DNA of 64,000 nucleotides from Prunella strophiata (taxonomy: Eukaryota; Chordata; Aves; Passeriformes; Prunellidae): NCBI GenBank assembly GCA_036583965.1, contig JAZBQD010000027.1, forward strand, positions 8,161,187-8,225,186. The letters are read 5' to 3'. A program made the position numbers and the translations under genes. Positions 1 to 12,634 of this stretch are shown here, piece after piece; the first letter of the stretch is position 1, and each line of letters begins with the position of its first letter. Below the pieces are notes generated by a model. The model was given only the letters and a program-made list of their open reading frames with translations, searched no databases and was not told the origin of the DNA.

Positions 1-1545
1 TTTTCTGAGGCCCCATGTAGGGCCTATTAATAATTATGCACTCCCACTGAGCTCCATTGATTAGTTTGGGTCCTATTTCACACTGTAAAATGAAAAAAAA
101 AAAAAAGTCCCTAGTGTTTGTGTATGTTTTTTTCTTTTTATGTTCAGCTCTCCTCGGCTATAGATCAAGTTTTGCTCTTAGCACAGGTTTTGGCCTATGC
201 TGATGTGTTGCTTTGCTGTGGGCCCCAAAAATCAGGGAAGAGGCAAGACTGGATGGCAGAAAAAGGGGGAAAAGGTTTGACCTGTGATCCAGCAGCAACA
301 GCAAAGTTCAGCTGGTGAGATAAGGGGGAATGTGAGTGACAAGACTATGCATTAGTATGCTACAGCCCCACTCATGCCTACACTTTCATTTCTGCTAGCA
401 AACATTTCTTTGTGAATAAATCTACTTTCTTGGCAATGCTGTGTGAGTGCTTTAGTTTCATTAAAGAGCCTGGAAACACCCCAGTGGTTCAGGCTGAGAT
501 ATATAATACTGCTAACACAGATTTGTTTCATAACCCACAAACTATTAAAAATATTAGTGTCCTCTCGGGAGCTGCCTTTCAAGATTCCCTTTCTCTTTCT
601 CACTTTCAGAGCTGGGCTAAGACAGCCAGCAATAATGCAAAGCAAGCTCAATTTATTCAGCTAAAAAAATAGATAACACTGTATTTTACTACTTCTGAGT
701 GCTTTCTTCATCTGAATGTTGCTTTGTGTTGCACTTCTTATTCAATGTAAACAGCCATAAAGGAGAGTTGCTGAGACAACATGTGGACATTTCAAAAGGT
801 AGACTTTACCCGTCCAAAGGGAGATGACCTTTTGTTCATAGTGAATTTAGTCTGGGACTTTGTAATGGGATATGTTGGTCCCTTCAAGACTGAGCAGGGA
901 GCTCCAAATCCCTTCAGGACTGAACAGACCTGTGTATGTGTTAGGGGTCTTTATTCCACCCAGCTGACAAAGAAAGTAATAACTGAAAGAAAGGTTAATG
1001 GTCCCTGGAGGGAACTCAGGAGGTGAGTAAGTCCAACATCCAAGGTGAGGGCTTTGGGGGTGTAGGGGAGAAGAGGACTCCTGGGAGCCACAGCCAGCAG
1101 GGCTGTGAGTCTGGGAGCAAGGACAGGAGGCTGGCTCCAAAACTCTCTGCTCTGTCAGCCAAGCTTGCTCAGGAGGATAGATGTGTCAGCAGTTTCTCCT
1201 TGGTGGCAAGACCTCTACCAGCTTAAGTTTTACTGTCTGTGCCAGAGCTGTGTTGTGGGAAGGAATCTGGAATGCTGATGGGGACACCAGGAGGTACATC
1301 AGAGTTTGGTGTTGAGTTTTGCTAATGCCCTTTTTGGGGTGTTTGTATGGACTTTGCCACTGGACATCCAGGGAGGAGATGAGCCAAGGAGGACAAGGAG
1401 CCCAGAGCTGTGGAGTGTGGGTGCAGCCTTGCTGTCCAGAGCCTCTGACAGCATCTGAACTGCAGCACAGCCTGTTAGAGGTGGACAGAAAACCCCATAT
1501 CTCAGGAACTAACAGCCCACCCTTTAACTTGGATGTTCAGTTAGG

Positions 1546-1577
1546 CTCATTAGCTGAGCATTAGCTCAGCTAATGAG
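1546..1577. repeat. Perfect inverted repeat, 14-bp arms, 4-nt loop
   Basis: Left arm CTCATTAGCTGAGC at 1546-1559, loop ATTA, right arm GCTCAGCTAATGAG at 1564-1577. The arms are exact reverse complements. No coding or element context was seen. Confidence 0.97.
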
Positions 1578-1810
1578 ATGAACATTAGCTGTCATCTGAC
1601 TCCTCAGAGAGTCAGAATTGGGTGGAAATTGTTTCAAAGAGCTCTTCTTACACAGCTTCTGTTATTAATGTCCATCACAATGGCACCAAGAGGTCTCACT
1701 GCCATCAGAGCCCCCCAGCCTTCTGTCCCCATCTGGTTTCCTCTGACTGCTCACATACCACAGGCTACTTCTATCTAGCTAAGGTAGAGTGGAGGCAAAG
1801 CAGGCTCTTT

Positions 1811-1937
1811 GTTTTGCAAACAGGGAATGAAGCACAAAGAGAAGCAATAACTTGCCCAAAGTCATGCAGGGAGCCACAGACAGAACTGGGAACTGTGATG
1901 TAGCTCTCTCTTTCATCCCAGTCAGCATCCTACCCAC
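1811..1937 (-). mobile_element. MIR-like SINE remnant
   Basis: The + strand carries the antisense MIR order: a degenerate TTTGCAAACAGGGAATGAAGC block, then AATAACTTGCCCAAAGTCATGCAG, CAGAACTGGGA, and CATCCCAGTCAGCATCCTACCC. The CTTGCCCAAAGTCA element is the diagnostic core. Confidence 0.72.
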
Positions 1938-3644
1938 AAAATAATCTAGTTTAGTTCTGCTGAAAAAGCAAAATATTTAAATATTTGCTTAAATCTACCT
2001 ACTTTGCATAGCAACCTGATTCATGTAAAAGTTTTTATATAAGATTGGCAAGTCAGAGCTTGAGCCTTTTTTTTCTGAGTCGTTTGAAGAAAGTGTGAAG
2101 AAACTTCTGAACTGCCGAATCCAAATCTGAACCAAATTTTCCCTGCTTTGAACTCTGCTTATTGCAAACTGTAATAACATTCGTCCACATTTCACAGGGT
2201 ATCCTTGCAGATGGGAGGAAATACAGTAGCGCTGTTTGACACAGAAGAAATTAGATTTACGTGAAATTCCCTTTCCCTGTGTCCCTCACTTTATTTCCAA
2301 CAGACCTACAGTTAACAATCAGCAGTGTTTCACTTTCAGACAGTGTGGTTTTCATTACAGAGGCTAAGGGAGTTTAAAATACTCTGGGAGCACACAGCAT
2401 ACATAACATCCTACCCTGCTCCTTTTGATTTCCCTTTGCGGCACTTGCGTTACAGATGCTGTGCAGAACACGTTAGAGGACAGTGCTTTTATTTGCCATC
2501 ATTACAAGGAGGAAATATATTTAGAGACATCTGTTCAGGCTCTTTGATTTCAGCAGAATATAAGACATCTTTGATGAAGAGTTGGTTTTGGAGCAGAGTT
2601 GTGTCAAAGCCTGGCAGGCGTGCACGTCGGGGGAATATGGCACCGCAACAGGCCCCCAGCCTAATCGGCAGGTGTGGACAGCACAGCTTCTCCAGGAGGG
2701 GGAATTTCAGCTCTCACCTTGTCAGAGTTACCTTTCTCCAGTGGGAAGTTCAGCTCTGTGTTGTTTTTATGTGGGGTCAGCTCCAGAGGAACCTCAGTGT
2801 GGGGAATGATCCCCGGCACCGGAGGTTTCCCCATGCACCGCGGTGCAGCTGTGCCTCCCCTTTGCCATTGGAAGTGTAGGCATCCTATTTTTGCCACATT
2901 CAGAGCCTGAAATAAAGTAGAAAAGTGAAGCATGCTTTTCCTAGGAGCTAGGGTACTTTAGGAGGTGCTACTGAGACTGAGCTGAACAGAATTGTGGGCA
3001 TTCCTCCAAAGAAATAGAAGAATTTTCAAAGACAATACTGGAGCTTTGGAGGAGCTGAGAGGGTTTTCAAGTATAATCCCTGTCTGCTGGCTTTTAGATC
3101 CATGCTTGGGTAAAATCTAGGAGCAGTTGTTTTTCTCATGGGGGCTTAGACATGTTCACACATTGGTTTATACCTTATTTCCAGAACAGCTTCTTGCATG
3201 ATGCCAAGACTTGTAATGGTGAATTGAGTGGGGTTTCTGTGGCCATGAATGACTTCTTCTGACTCTGCTTCTGCCCACCTGATCTTTAGGCTGTATTACT
3301 GTCAGCTGCTCTCAGCCTGATGGAAAAGGGTAAAAAGAAAGATCTTAGAGATAAAGTACTATATAAGTACAGTTAAAAGCTTTTTTTTTCTCATTTCTAC
3401 ACAGTTTTAGTGTATATCTCTTCTAAAGAAAAAGTTATATATTCAAGAATTTTTGAAAGTTCTGTAAATATAGGTTTGCATCTTTAATTACCACAGGCAA
3501 GAGATAGTGGAAGCTTCATAATTGTGACTTTGCAGTGACATGGGATGATCCAGCTCTTCATAAATCTGTCTTTTGCTCTCTAAAGTGCTAATCTTGTAAT
3601 ATAGTTGCTTATAAAAGCAGAGAAATCCTCCTTAAACAGTTTCT

Positions 3645-3800
3645 AGAATAGAAATATATTTCTAAATATAGAAATATATATTCTTTATAAATAATAAATG
3701 GAATCCAACACATCAAAGTATATAAATAAATGTAACATATACAAAACCAGATATATATAAAAGTATATGTATGTATATTTATGTGTGTATATATGGAAAT
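3645..3800 (+). repeat. AT-rich low-complexity stretch
   Basis: About 150 nt dominated by A and T, with recurring AAATATA and ATATATA motifs. The overlapping 65-codon - strand ORF, rich in Tyr and Ile, is a composition effect. Confidence 0.8.
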
Positions 3801-6315
3801 CAGCAATATTACAGCAGAGCAGTATGGGTTGCATCATTCTCTGGAAAATCTTCATCAGCAGAATGCCAGGCTGAATTATGGATCAGAAAAGATCCCTGGT
3901 GTTCTCTGTGCTAAATGCTTTACGGTGGAGTGAGTTCATTGACTTTAGTGTCAATACCAGTGACATATTCGATACAGCTCATTTAAAAAATGCTATCTGA
4001 ACTTTTCTGGTGATCAGCTGAGTGCTTGACAGTGTAACTTGTTGGAGTTTTCTTTCTTTAACCAAATCTGTCTGTTTGCTGTGGATCCATATTGAACACC
4101 CATTGGCCAAACCTAATATTGTTCATTCCAAGAGACTTTGGCCAGGCGCCAGAGGATTAGGGATTTTTCAACAAAAGTGCAATATTTTCCATTAGAAAAA
4201 TCCCCTACGATTTTCTGGGAAACTCTGGTACTTAGCTTCCCATGTATCTTCTCTTTGTCATCATTGTCAGAAACCAACTGGCATTTCTCGCTGACATTTT
4301 TAGAAAAGAATATTTATATAGAAACAATGCAAATAAAAATTTGTCGGCAGAAACGGGTGACATTTACAGTATGATACAGCCCTGACCTGTTTATTCCACC
4401 AGTGGGAATTCTGCTTGTTTGATGACTGATTCTGTCATTCCTCCATCATCCAAGCAGACTCATTCAGCTCAATACAGCTGCTTAACTTAACATCCCCAGT
4501 CTCTCTCTGGTGAAACTCATGTCTGGGAAAGGAGGTGGAATGAATCCCAGTGTTGTGGATAATGAGCAGTGGTGTTGACTGACTGCAGTGTGATGAACCT
4601 CAGTCAGCACCTTGGTTAGAATGGCAAGGTTTGAACTGCTGAGGTGCTACTTCGTATGTAACTAATTATGTCTTCCCATTCAGAGAAATAATTAATTCAT
4701 AATCTCTATGGAATAGTGACATAGGGTGCTATAGGACATTGTTACTGCAGGGCTGTCAAAGTCCAGGTCTAGAGATTAAACTGCCCTTTATGCTAAAGAT
4801 TAGCACGGGTCAATGAAGAAGTCAAGATCTAGAGGTGGGTGAGAAAAAAAAGTGTTGATCCAAAACAATTCAGAAAAGGTCAAGTTGATGTTCTTTGGCA
4901 GGTGCTGAAGGTTGCAGAGCTTTATTTTCATGTTGCTTTCAGTGGAGAGAAATCCGTGTTCAGGCACAAATTTTCAGAGGAATTAGGTTTGCTGCTTTTG
5001 ACTGGCATGTGTTCTGGGAAGAAAAAGAGGAATAATTTGCAGGTGTCAAACTAGTTAAGGCAGCCAGGTAGCCGACAGAAAGAAGTACCCCTTTCAAGCC
5101 AACTTCTAACAAACCCAACCGCTTGGTCTATAAAACAACCCACAATTCCTAGTATGCTAAATTTTATAGCCCTTAGGAAAAAGAGAAACACAAACACAGG
5201 AAGGGAGGAATGCCACAGAAACTGTTTTGTTAGAAGGAGGTTGGGTTTCTCTTCCAATGCAATGTTCTATACTTTGTTGGTTAGTTTTTACTCTTTTTCT
5301 TTTTTCTTCTCCTTGGGGTAAATGGCACATGTAGCTGGTTTTGTTTTCCACATGCCAGGTAGTAATTTAAATTAGCAATCTGGTAATCAGTATCTTGGCC
5401 TTGGGCAGTAGAAACAGATGTACTTAATAATGCCAAAAGTTGTTTCAAACCAAAGGAGGCTGATGTGAGGAACTATGCTGAGGCAGCTCTGCTGAATTCA
5501 GTGCATCCAGTTGACTCACGTGGGAGGGGATGAAACCAAACATTTCAGTCAGTTCTTGTCACCTGTTGTCCCTGGCAGAAGGTAACAGGTTGTGTGAACT
5601 TTGTCATGACTTAGCCTGAAATCGTATGAGTAGCATCTTCTGATCAAGGTCCTGTCCCTGCAGTCTGTCCATGGAGATGAACCAAGCCACCAAGCCACAC
5701 ACAGTGCAAGCCACTTTCTGCTGGTCAAGCCACCTTTCATTTAACTCTTCTGCAGTGCAGCAGTGGGTGAGGAAGCACTGAGGAGATTTTATTTCCTTGG
5801 GAGAAAGTCTGATTGTCATTAGCTTCACCTCACTGAGGAGAGAGAGTGGAGCCCCACCTTCCCATCCTGTTCAACATCTTCTCCTTTCTTGTAGGGGAAA
5901 CAGGGACAGGGAATCAGCTCCAGAACATCTTCAGCAACAGGAATTCATAGCCAGCCTCATACATATATCATCCCTGGAGGAAAGCCTACAAAGGGACCCA
6001 AATTTGATGGTCTGCCTGTGTTTTTGCTGCTGCTGGATTCATGCAGAGGCTCATGATATGGGCTCAATCTGCACAGGCAGTGATGGCTGTAGGGAAAACT
6101 GCTGTCACCCAGGGATGGCACTGTCCCTCCACCCCCTGTAAGCACTGATGTCCTCCCCACTCCCTCCCCAAGAGCTGAGAGCTGCTCCAGCAAGGCTAGC
6201 CAGCACTAAAACCAAACTCTGCTTTTTTACTTCCTGTGTTCCAGTACATGAGAGTGGGCATTGGCTGTCAGGCAACTGTGGTCTGAGTGGATTGTGTTTG
6301 TGGTGAGGCACTTGG

Positions 6316-6430
6316 GATTCCTGCTTTCTAGTCCTGGAGCTGCTATTTGCTCAGTGTGTGGCCTTGGAAGACTCACTTAGCTCTGCAAGCACAACAGTTT
6401 TTCCTTCTGTTGGATGGGGAAGTGACACCT
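6316..6430 (+). mobile_element. MIR-like SINE remnant
   Basis: In order: GATTCCTGCTTTCTAGTCCT, GCTGCTATTTGCTCAGTGTG, TGGCCTTGGAAGACTCACTTAG, and TTTTTCCTTCTGTTGGATGGGG. This follows the MIR consensus order (GTCCTGGCTCTGCC, GTGTGACCTTGGGCAAGTCACTT, TTTCCTCATCTGTAAAATGGG) with substitutions. Confidence 0.75.
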
Positions 6431-7043
6431 GCCAAGCTGCAGCTGGGATAAACAGTAGCATCCTGCTAAGGAATAGAACCTCTTACACTAGCAGCTAAGA
6501 GGGAAGACTCTAAAATAAAGTGAATAATAATGTGAATCCTGCAGCATTTAATTTCTATCCCAGACACAAAGATGGAGTTGTTCTTTGCCAGTTCTTTGAA
6601 AAGAAGGTGTTACCATCAAATTGCACCAGCCACTGAGAGTTCATATATTGGCATATTTCTTTCAGGGCAGGCATAGGGCTGATCCAACTCGTAGAAAAGT
6701 TACATTAATACAGTGTGAGAATAAAGGGGATGAAGCTCCTTGTCTTCCCCTTCCTGTCTCTGCAATGCTCAGAGCTGTGCTCAGAGGTTAACCCTGAGGT
6801 TAGCCCTAATTCTGTCCAGAGCTGGTTCTGGTACTGGGGGTGTGCATCATGATGGTGAAGGACCCTTGGATGTTTGAGCTGCACATTGTAGTGTTGGGGA
6901 AAATGTTATCTGAATCTGTCTGCTCCCCCACTCAGAAAATTCAGGGAAACTAAACTTTGTTAATACAGCCTCTGAACATCCTGCTCAATCAGAGACATCA
7001 TGGCTTCCTTGAGATGATGAGAAGAGCTGCATATGCTGAGTTG

Positions 7044-7112
7044 TGTGCCTCATTTTCCCCAGCTGTAAAAGTGAAGATATTTTTTTCATTGCTCTAATGA
7101 GAAGGGATGAAT
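7044..7112 (+). mobile_element. Possible MIR 3' half
   Basis: GTGTGCCTCATTTTCCCCAG, CTGTAAAAGTGAAGATA and GAGAAGGGATGAAT resemble the 3' half of MIR, including the CTCAGTTTCCTCATCTGTAAAA block. It is short and diverged. Confidence 0.5.
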
Positions 7113-10100
7113 TACTGTAACTTTAGACATTGCCTAAGCTATGTCCCTAGAGGGAAACTTCTTTCCCTCTGTGTCACCACTACAAACCTATTTGTCCCTA
7201 TTGTTTGGGCAGCCAAGGGCACAGGAGTCCTGAATTCCTGCTCTGAGTAGCAGATGGTGCTGCTGTTCCCTGAAGAAGTGGACCAAGGGCTGAAGGATCC
7301 AGGTTCCTGTTGTGCTTGGCTCTCTCCATGCTGTGGCAGTGAGCTCAGCAGAATGCACCATCAGCTGCTGCAACAGGAGATCTTTGTAAGGTGTGAAGGC
7401 ATCGAGCTCAAGAAGTATATGGTAAAACAATACCACATGTTGAAATCACAATAGGAGTAAGTCCATTTTGGCACAGTCTTCCACATGAAATCCCCTTTAA
7501 TTTCAGTAACGTCACAGTCTCAGTCTCAGGGAACCTACGGCAATATATTCTGTGCCATAAATAAATCCACTTGGGGACTAATAAACTAAACTGTTGCTAA
7601 TTTGTAATGTGCCACTTTTGCAGCAGTATCCAAAATTCATATGCACTAAGATTCCAGGGCTGGAAAGAATGAGGTGGCTTGTCCCTAACCACTGCTTAAC
7701 TTTTTAAGTTACACTGGTGAGTCGGGTGCAGTTTGCCTTTTAGTGAGACCCCTGGGGAAGCAAGGCCATCTTAGCCTACAGCCTTAAAAAAAGGGCTGCT
7801 TAAATAAAAGCATACCTATAAAAAAAATTACAGGGAAATGATGTCTTTGTGACTGCAGCAGGAACACTTGTGCTATTCAGGGACAACTCTCACACTTCTG
7901 ACTATCACCACTGATAAGCACGAGTGACTTTGCCTCAGTGTACTTTACAGGCACAGGTGGACCCTTTCATTTCATGTCTCTGCTTGGGGTTATTGCTCAG
8001 CTCATGGAGTTTTTTCTGGCTGGCTGTGAGCACAGGGGAGGGTGGCAGCTCAGCAGGGCAGGGTGGTGCTTTCTGGGCTAGTGGATCACAGATGGTTATT
8101 GCTCAGATTGAGGGGGTTCCATGTGTGCCTCCATCTCACTCTTTCAGTCTGTTGTGTCTTCTTGTTGGGGCTGGGTTTAGATTAGGCTCAACTTTTTCCA
8201 GACTAAAAGTAATAATCCAGGAAGCCCAGTGATGCTGCTTGTCCAGGGAAGATCTGTGAGAACTGTCAGGAGACTGTTTTGAATTTTTCCCTTTTGTTGG
8301 CACCAAAGAAAGTGATGTTCTCTGTTTTGTCACACTTGAGAGTTGAAAAATCTGCTCTTTCAACTTTTTGGGCTCCTATCAACATGAAAGCAAGTGTCAG
8401 AGGACTGGGATTTCTCTCAGGACACAACACCTTTTTTCTGACAGCTCTTTGGGTGGTTCATGACTAGGAAGGCATTCAAAGCAAACTCAGCTGAGTATCC
8501 TGCTGTTATCACAGAAGCATCAAGCTCCTGCATAGCTTTACCTCCTCCTTGAAAACCCTTTCTGCTCAGAACTGGCCCCATTCTCCCATTCTGTTGATAA
8601 AATGCAGCATCTCTCCCATTTAAGTGGCAGCCTCTCCTAGGATGAAGTTGATAGATCCTCCTGCACAAGGAAAACCAAGAGTAAGTGAATAATCAGATGC
8701 ACTGAGACTCTACTTTGAATGCTGTGAAAATAAAGATTTTCCAGTTCTGTCCTGAAAGATTTATGGCTTGTAATGGACTTCCTGTGTGGTTCTGGGTAAG
8801 TGGGTTGCAGTATGTCTCTCTTCTGTGAGAAGGGACCCCAAGATCATGTTTTCAGCCTCATGTTGTCACCAGAAAGGTGTATGGGACAGCTGAAGTGGCA
8901 ATGCACTGGTTCTTGCAGATCATAACGAGTGCACTGGGCAGAGCCAGTGAAGCCCCTCAGGGCAGTATCAGCCAGGCACTGAGAGAAACTCTGATAGTGA
9001 AGGTCATGTAAGCACTGTAGACAAACAAAGCTGACAGCCTGAGCTTCTGCAGTGTTGGTTTTGTTCTGTATCTTCACTAGATAAGAGCTTGTGGCCTGTT
9101 GCTGTGTCCTTGGTGCTGTGTGTCAGCCCTGAGATTCTGCACCATTTGTACAGGGAGGGCTTTGCAGCCTCCCCAAAGGCTGAAGGAGATCTCCAGGTGG
9201 GACAGTTCCAGTGTTAGCAGTTTCTCCAATTTGCTGTCTGTAAGTGAATAACTTGCATGTATCTGGAAAACCTTCCTGTGTCTTCTATCATGATCAGACT
9301 TGATCTTCTCAGAGAGGACCCACCAAATGAGGTGGTTCAGCAGATAAACCAGCAGAAGTTTAAGTCCTAATAGGAAGAAGTATTGTTGAGTGTTTATTGC
9401 AGGGTCAGGATCTCTTGTATTAATCTTTCCTTCAGCATTGGCAACCCACCCAAAAGTAACATCTAGGAGTTCAGGTATATGGGACCTTTGGGAGCTCACT
9501 GAATTCCTGCCTGCCTCCAGAGCTCCCTAACAGGCTGCACAAATGCTCTTAAAATGATGATTAAGTCAAGTTACCTCCCTGTGCCATTGTGGCAGGCCAA
9601 GGGTTGGCATGTGGACAGCTATTTACACTTTATCTGACATGGAACTTGCTGCATCACAGTAATTGCAAGCGTGGTTTGCATGCTTAGCACAACTTTTACC
9701 CCATTCCTCCCCAGAATGCCTATAAATGATAGCAGGATTTAATGTAGTCCCCACATGAAAATAAATTTGGAGTTGTCCACATCAGCATTTAGTTTGGATT
9801 AGGAACTTGCTTTTGAAATATATCCCTCAGTGTTACCCCTGTTGCACCTTGGTGCTTATTGTGGATTCAACAGACATTCAGTCCATGAGACCAGCAGAGT
9901 ACTAAGCCAAAATAAACCTCCTGAAATGTATGTAATGTTTATGTCAGGTCCTACCTCTCCCCTGATCCATTCCTGTCAGGCCACATTACTTGCCAATTTA
10001 GCCAATTCAGACTTTGATGATTTTAGCATTTTTCCCCAACCCCTCCTCCATCTCACTCCTTACAAGAAGCCCTTTTCACTCAGTTTCACTGTAGTCCATG

Positions 10101-10209
10101 TGAATTGGTGCAACTCAGGGATGGGATTTATTCTCTTGATTGGAAGCTGGGTAGTTGGACCATGAGCTATGGAAAATTGTCATTGTTGACTCTTTTGACT
10201 GTTCTTAGC

Positions 10210-10225
10210 TGACCTAGGCTGACCT
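10210..10225 (-). promoter_or_regulatory. Perfect DR4 nuclear-receptor half-site pair (motif only)
   Basis: The - strand reads AGGTCA GCCT AGGTCA, two consensus half-sites in direct repeat with 4-nt spacing. This is the textbook arrangement bound by thyroid hormone receptor/RXR and LXR/RXR. Only the motif is seen; activity is not implied by sequence alone. Confidence 0.4.
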
Positions 10226-10490
10226 GTACCAGCTAAGTCTATTGTAATTTCATTAGCTGTATTTTTATGTTCACTCCTATTTATCTATCAGTACGTTTTG
10301 TCCTAACAGCATTATTGTAAGGCCAAGGGATTATATTATCCAGGCTGTCTGAATTCATCACATCTTGCAATGCTTTTAATTCCTTCCTCATTAGTAAAGG
10401 ATCGTGAGTGATTAGCTAGAATGCAGTTGCCATGGCCAAAGTAAGAGTTCTTTCTCTCACATTATTTGGTACACTGAGTGGTGGTAGAGC

Positions 10491-10661
10491 TTTTTCCTTT
10501 CTTTTATATTTTCTCTTCCCCTTTTCCTTTCCCTTTCCCTTGCCCTTGCCTTTTCCTTTCCCCTTCACCTTCCCCTTCATTTTCCCTTTCCTCCCTTTCT
10601 TTTTTTTTTACTTTCCCCTTCCTTACTTGCCATTTCTTCCCTTTTCTTTCTTTTCCCTCCC
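10491..10661 (+). repeat. Pyrimidine-rich low-complexity tract (CCTTTT-like)
   Basis: About 170 nt of almost uninterrupted C/T on the + strand, with irregular CCCTTT and CCTTTT units. The only purines are scattered single bases or short groups. Two overlapping ORFs through it, rich in Phe, Pro and Leu, are products of the composition and not genes. Confidence 0.9.
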
Positions 10662-12634
10662 AGCCCTGCTGCCTGGTCCTTGCTGGGCTGAAAAGTCACA
10701 GAAGCTGTTTTCTGTCAATTTGTTGATATCTTCTTTCCCTCCTAGCCTGGCACAGAACCTGCTTTTGTTAGTTTTCCTTTGAGGAATACATGTGCACTTC
10801 AGCATGAGGTCTGACAACCTTGACCCTCCAGGCATGACTAATTCCCATTTACAAGACCACTACAAAATCCATCAGATCAGAAGTGTCAGGGAGTCAGGAA
10901 AAGCCCAGTGTGTAGGGCTGGCTGGAGCTGCTCTCCCTGTGCTGCACGACAAGCCCTCAGTCAGCCAGCCTTGGCTGGGATGAGGTCAAGGAAAAGTGGT
11001 GCTTGGAAAGAGCAGGAGATGAAGGGAGCAAAGGAGAGTTTGGCAGCAGCCAGGAATGAATTAATTCTGCCCTGCTCATGGCCAGACACTGTGGCTCTGG
11101 TGACAGCCAGAGTTAACCAGTGATACAGATTGAAACTCAGGGAGTTCGAGATGTCTCCTGGTGTTTGAAAGCCTGGGGTGGAGACTTCTCTGGGGTTGAG
11201 TTTGAAAGTAGGAAAAAAGCAGCACAAAACTGACAACAAGTTTTTTGGAAGTTGCCTTCAAAGTTTCATCTTTATACTCTTTGGGAGTGGTGGTAGTGGT
11301 AATCTCAACTTGTGGGGTTTTATGTGTATCAGGGGTTTTGTAGTGCCTTTTATTCAAGCTTGTCATAATTGAGAAACACAGTGAGTAGAGTGTCCCAAAG
11401 ATGTCTCTGGGGTTTTTATCCAAACAGCTTCTTCTCAACCAACTCAGGATGATTTCAGCTTTCTATGAGGCCAGCTCTGAGTGCTCCTCAAAAATCCCAC
11501 CCAAAGAGACAGAAATGTCTAACAGCCTGTGGGTCACTCTCTTGACATATTCAGTCATAGCCCCCAAAACAGAAGAGGAAGAAAAACTTGCTCAGAAGTG
11601 AGCTGAGAAAGAATGGGAGTTCTCCAAGAACAAAACCTCAGGAGCCAGGAGGCATCCTTGCATCACTAAAATGAGGTTTTTATTTAGTTGCCCAAAGGGA
11701 ACTGGAAAAAAGAGTCAGAGAGGAAGACAGTGTCTAAGGGGAATAAACACAGGAGAGAAGGCAATACTGAAAATAAATGAGAGATCTCAATTTCTGTTGT
11801 GGGCTATTGGAAACAGAGTTTGGTCTGATGGACACAACTCTCATACAGATCTAGGCTGGAGCATCTAGGAGAGGTTTAAAGAGAGCTGATTCAGCAGCTT
11901 TGCTAGCTTTTTCACTTGGAATTCTTTGGTTTTCCACTTTGAGCTTCAGGAAGGGAATTTCAGCATTGCTGGAAACCTTCTCAGTCACACTTCTGAAACC
12001 TAAACCTGGTGATGAACTATGGGAAGGTGTTTTTGTAGAGCTTCTGTTCTAACCTGGAGAGTGCTGAATTCTGTGTGGGGCTTGATCCAAGATTCATAGA
12101 AATCAGTCTTAGGATTGCCATATACTTACACAGAAGTTGGACCAAAATGCAGAAGTTTCCTATTGCTCTGTCCCATTTATGTGGATTTTAGCCCACTCAA
12201 TTTAAAAGAATAATTCATATTATGAGGAACAAGTGACTGTTGTTGTGTTTTTATTTGTGTTTGGATTTTTTTGCTTAATATTCTTTCCTTACTGTTACTG
12301 ACAAAGGAATGATGGGTATTACTATTTCTTTATTGTTTTAATGTGTCACAAGGAGGAAAAGGGATTAAAATATTTGCTTAAAGGAAGTTTTCTCATTCAG
12401 CTAGAAAGTGGAAAGAGTGGTGTGAAGGTTGCTCCACTTGAGTACTTGGGAGAAATGAGGTGTCCACATTTGAAGACCCATTCCTGTGCAGTGACTGAGG
12501 TTTTAGCCCAGAAAGCAGCAATGCTGTGGCAGAAAATGCCACATTAATTGAAGACAGCCCTTCTGGATGGGCTTCCATCCTGTTCATCAGTCCTGGGATG
12601 TGGGATAAAAGGTGCCTTCCTTCCTTTTCTTAGG

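Larger units (their letters stand above)
1..12634. other. Non-coding unique sequence upstream of the G-rich array
   Basis: No exon was recognised on either strand. The ORFs here, up to 184 codons, show no known family and no paired splice sites that I trust. Because the TRABD2B exons further along are internal, this stretch is probably either a 5' intron or the 5' flank of that gene; the sequence does not decide which. It contains MIR-like fragments near 1.8, 6.4 and 7.1 kb, a perfect inverted repeat at 1546-1577, a 14-nt A run at 93-106, an AT-rich patch near 3.65-3.80 kb, a DR4-like motif at 10210-10225 and a pyrimidine tract at 10491-10661. No dense CpG island was seen. Confidence 0.6.

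Noticed and set aside
2325..2879. 184-codon + strand ORF
   Set aside because: No recognisable domain, no convincing start context or splice pairing, and competing frames of similar length overlap it.
3609..3806. Tyr/Ile-rich - strand ORF at 3.6 kb
   Set aside because: Produced by the AT-rich low-complexity patch.
9077..9499. 140-codon - strand ORF with a hydrophobic segment
   Set aside because: It resembles a chance or decayed frame. I saw no family motif, partner exon or flanking repeat that would identify it.
10432..10782. Phe/Pro/Leu-rich ORFs over the pyrimidine tract
   Set aside because: Translation of a C/T low-complexity repeat; not a transmembrane protein gene.
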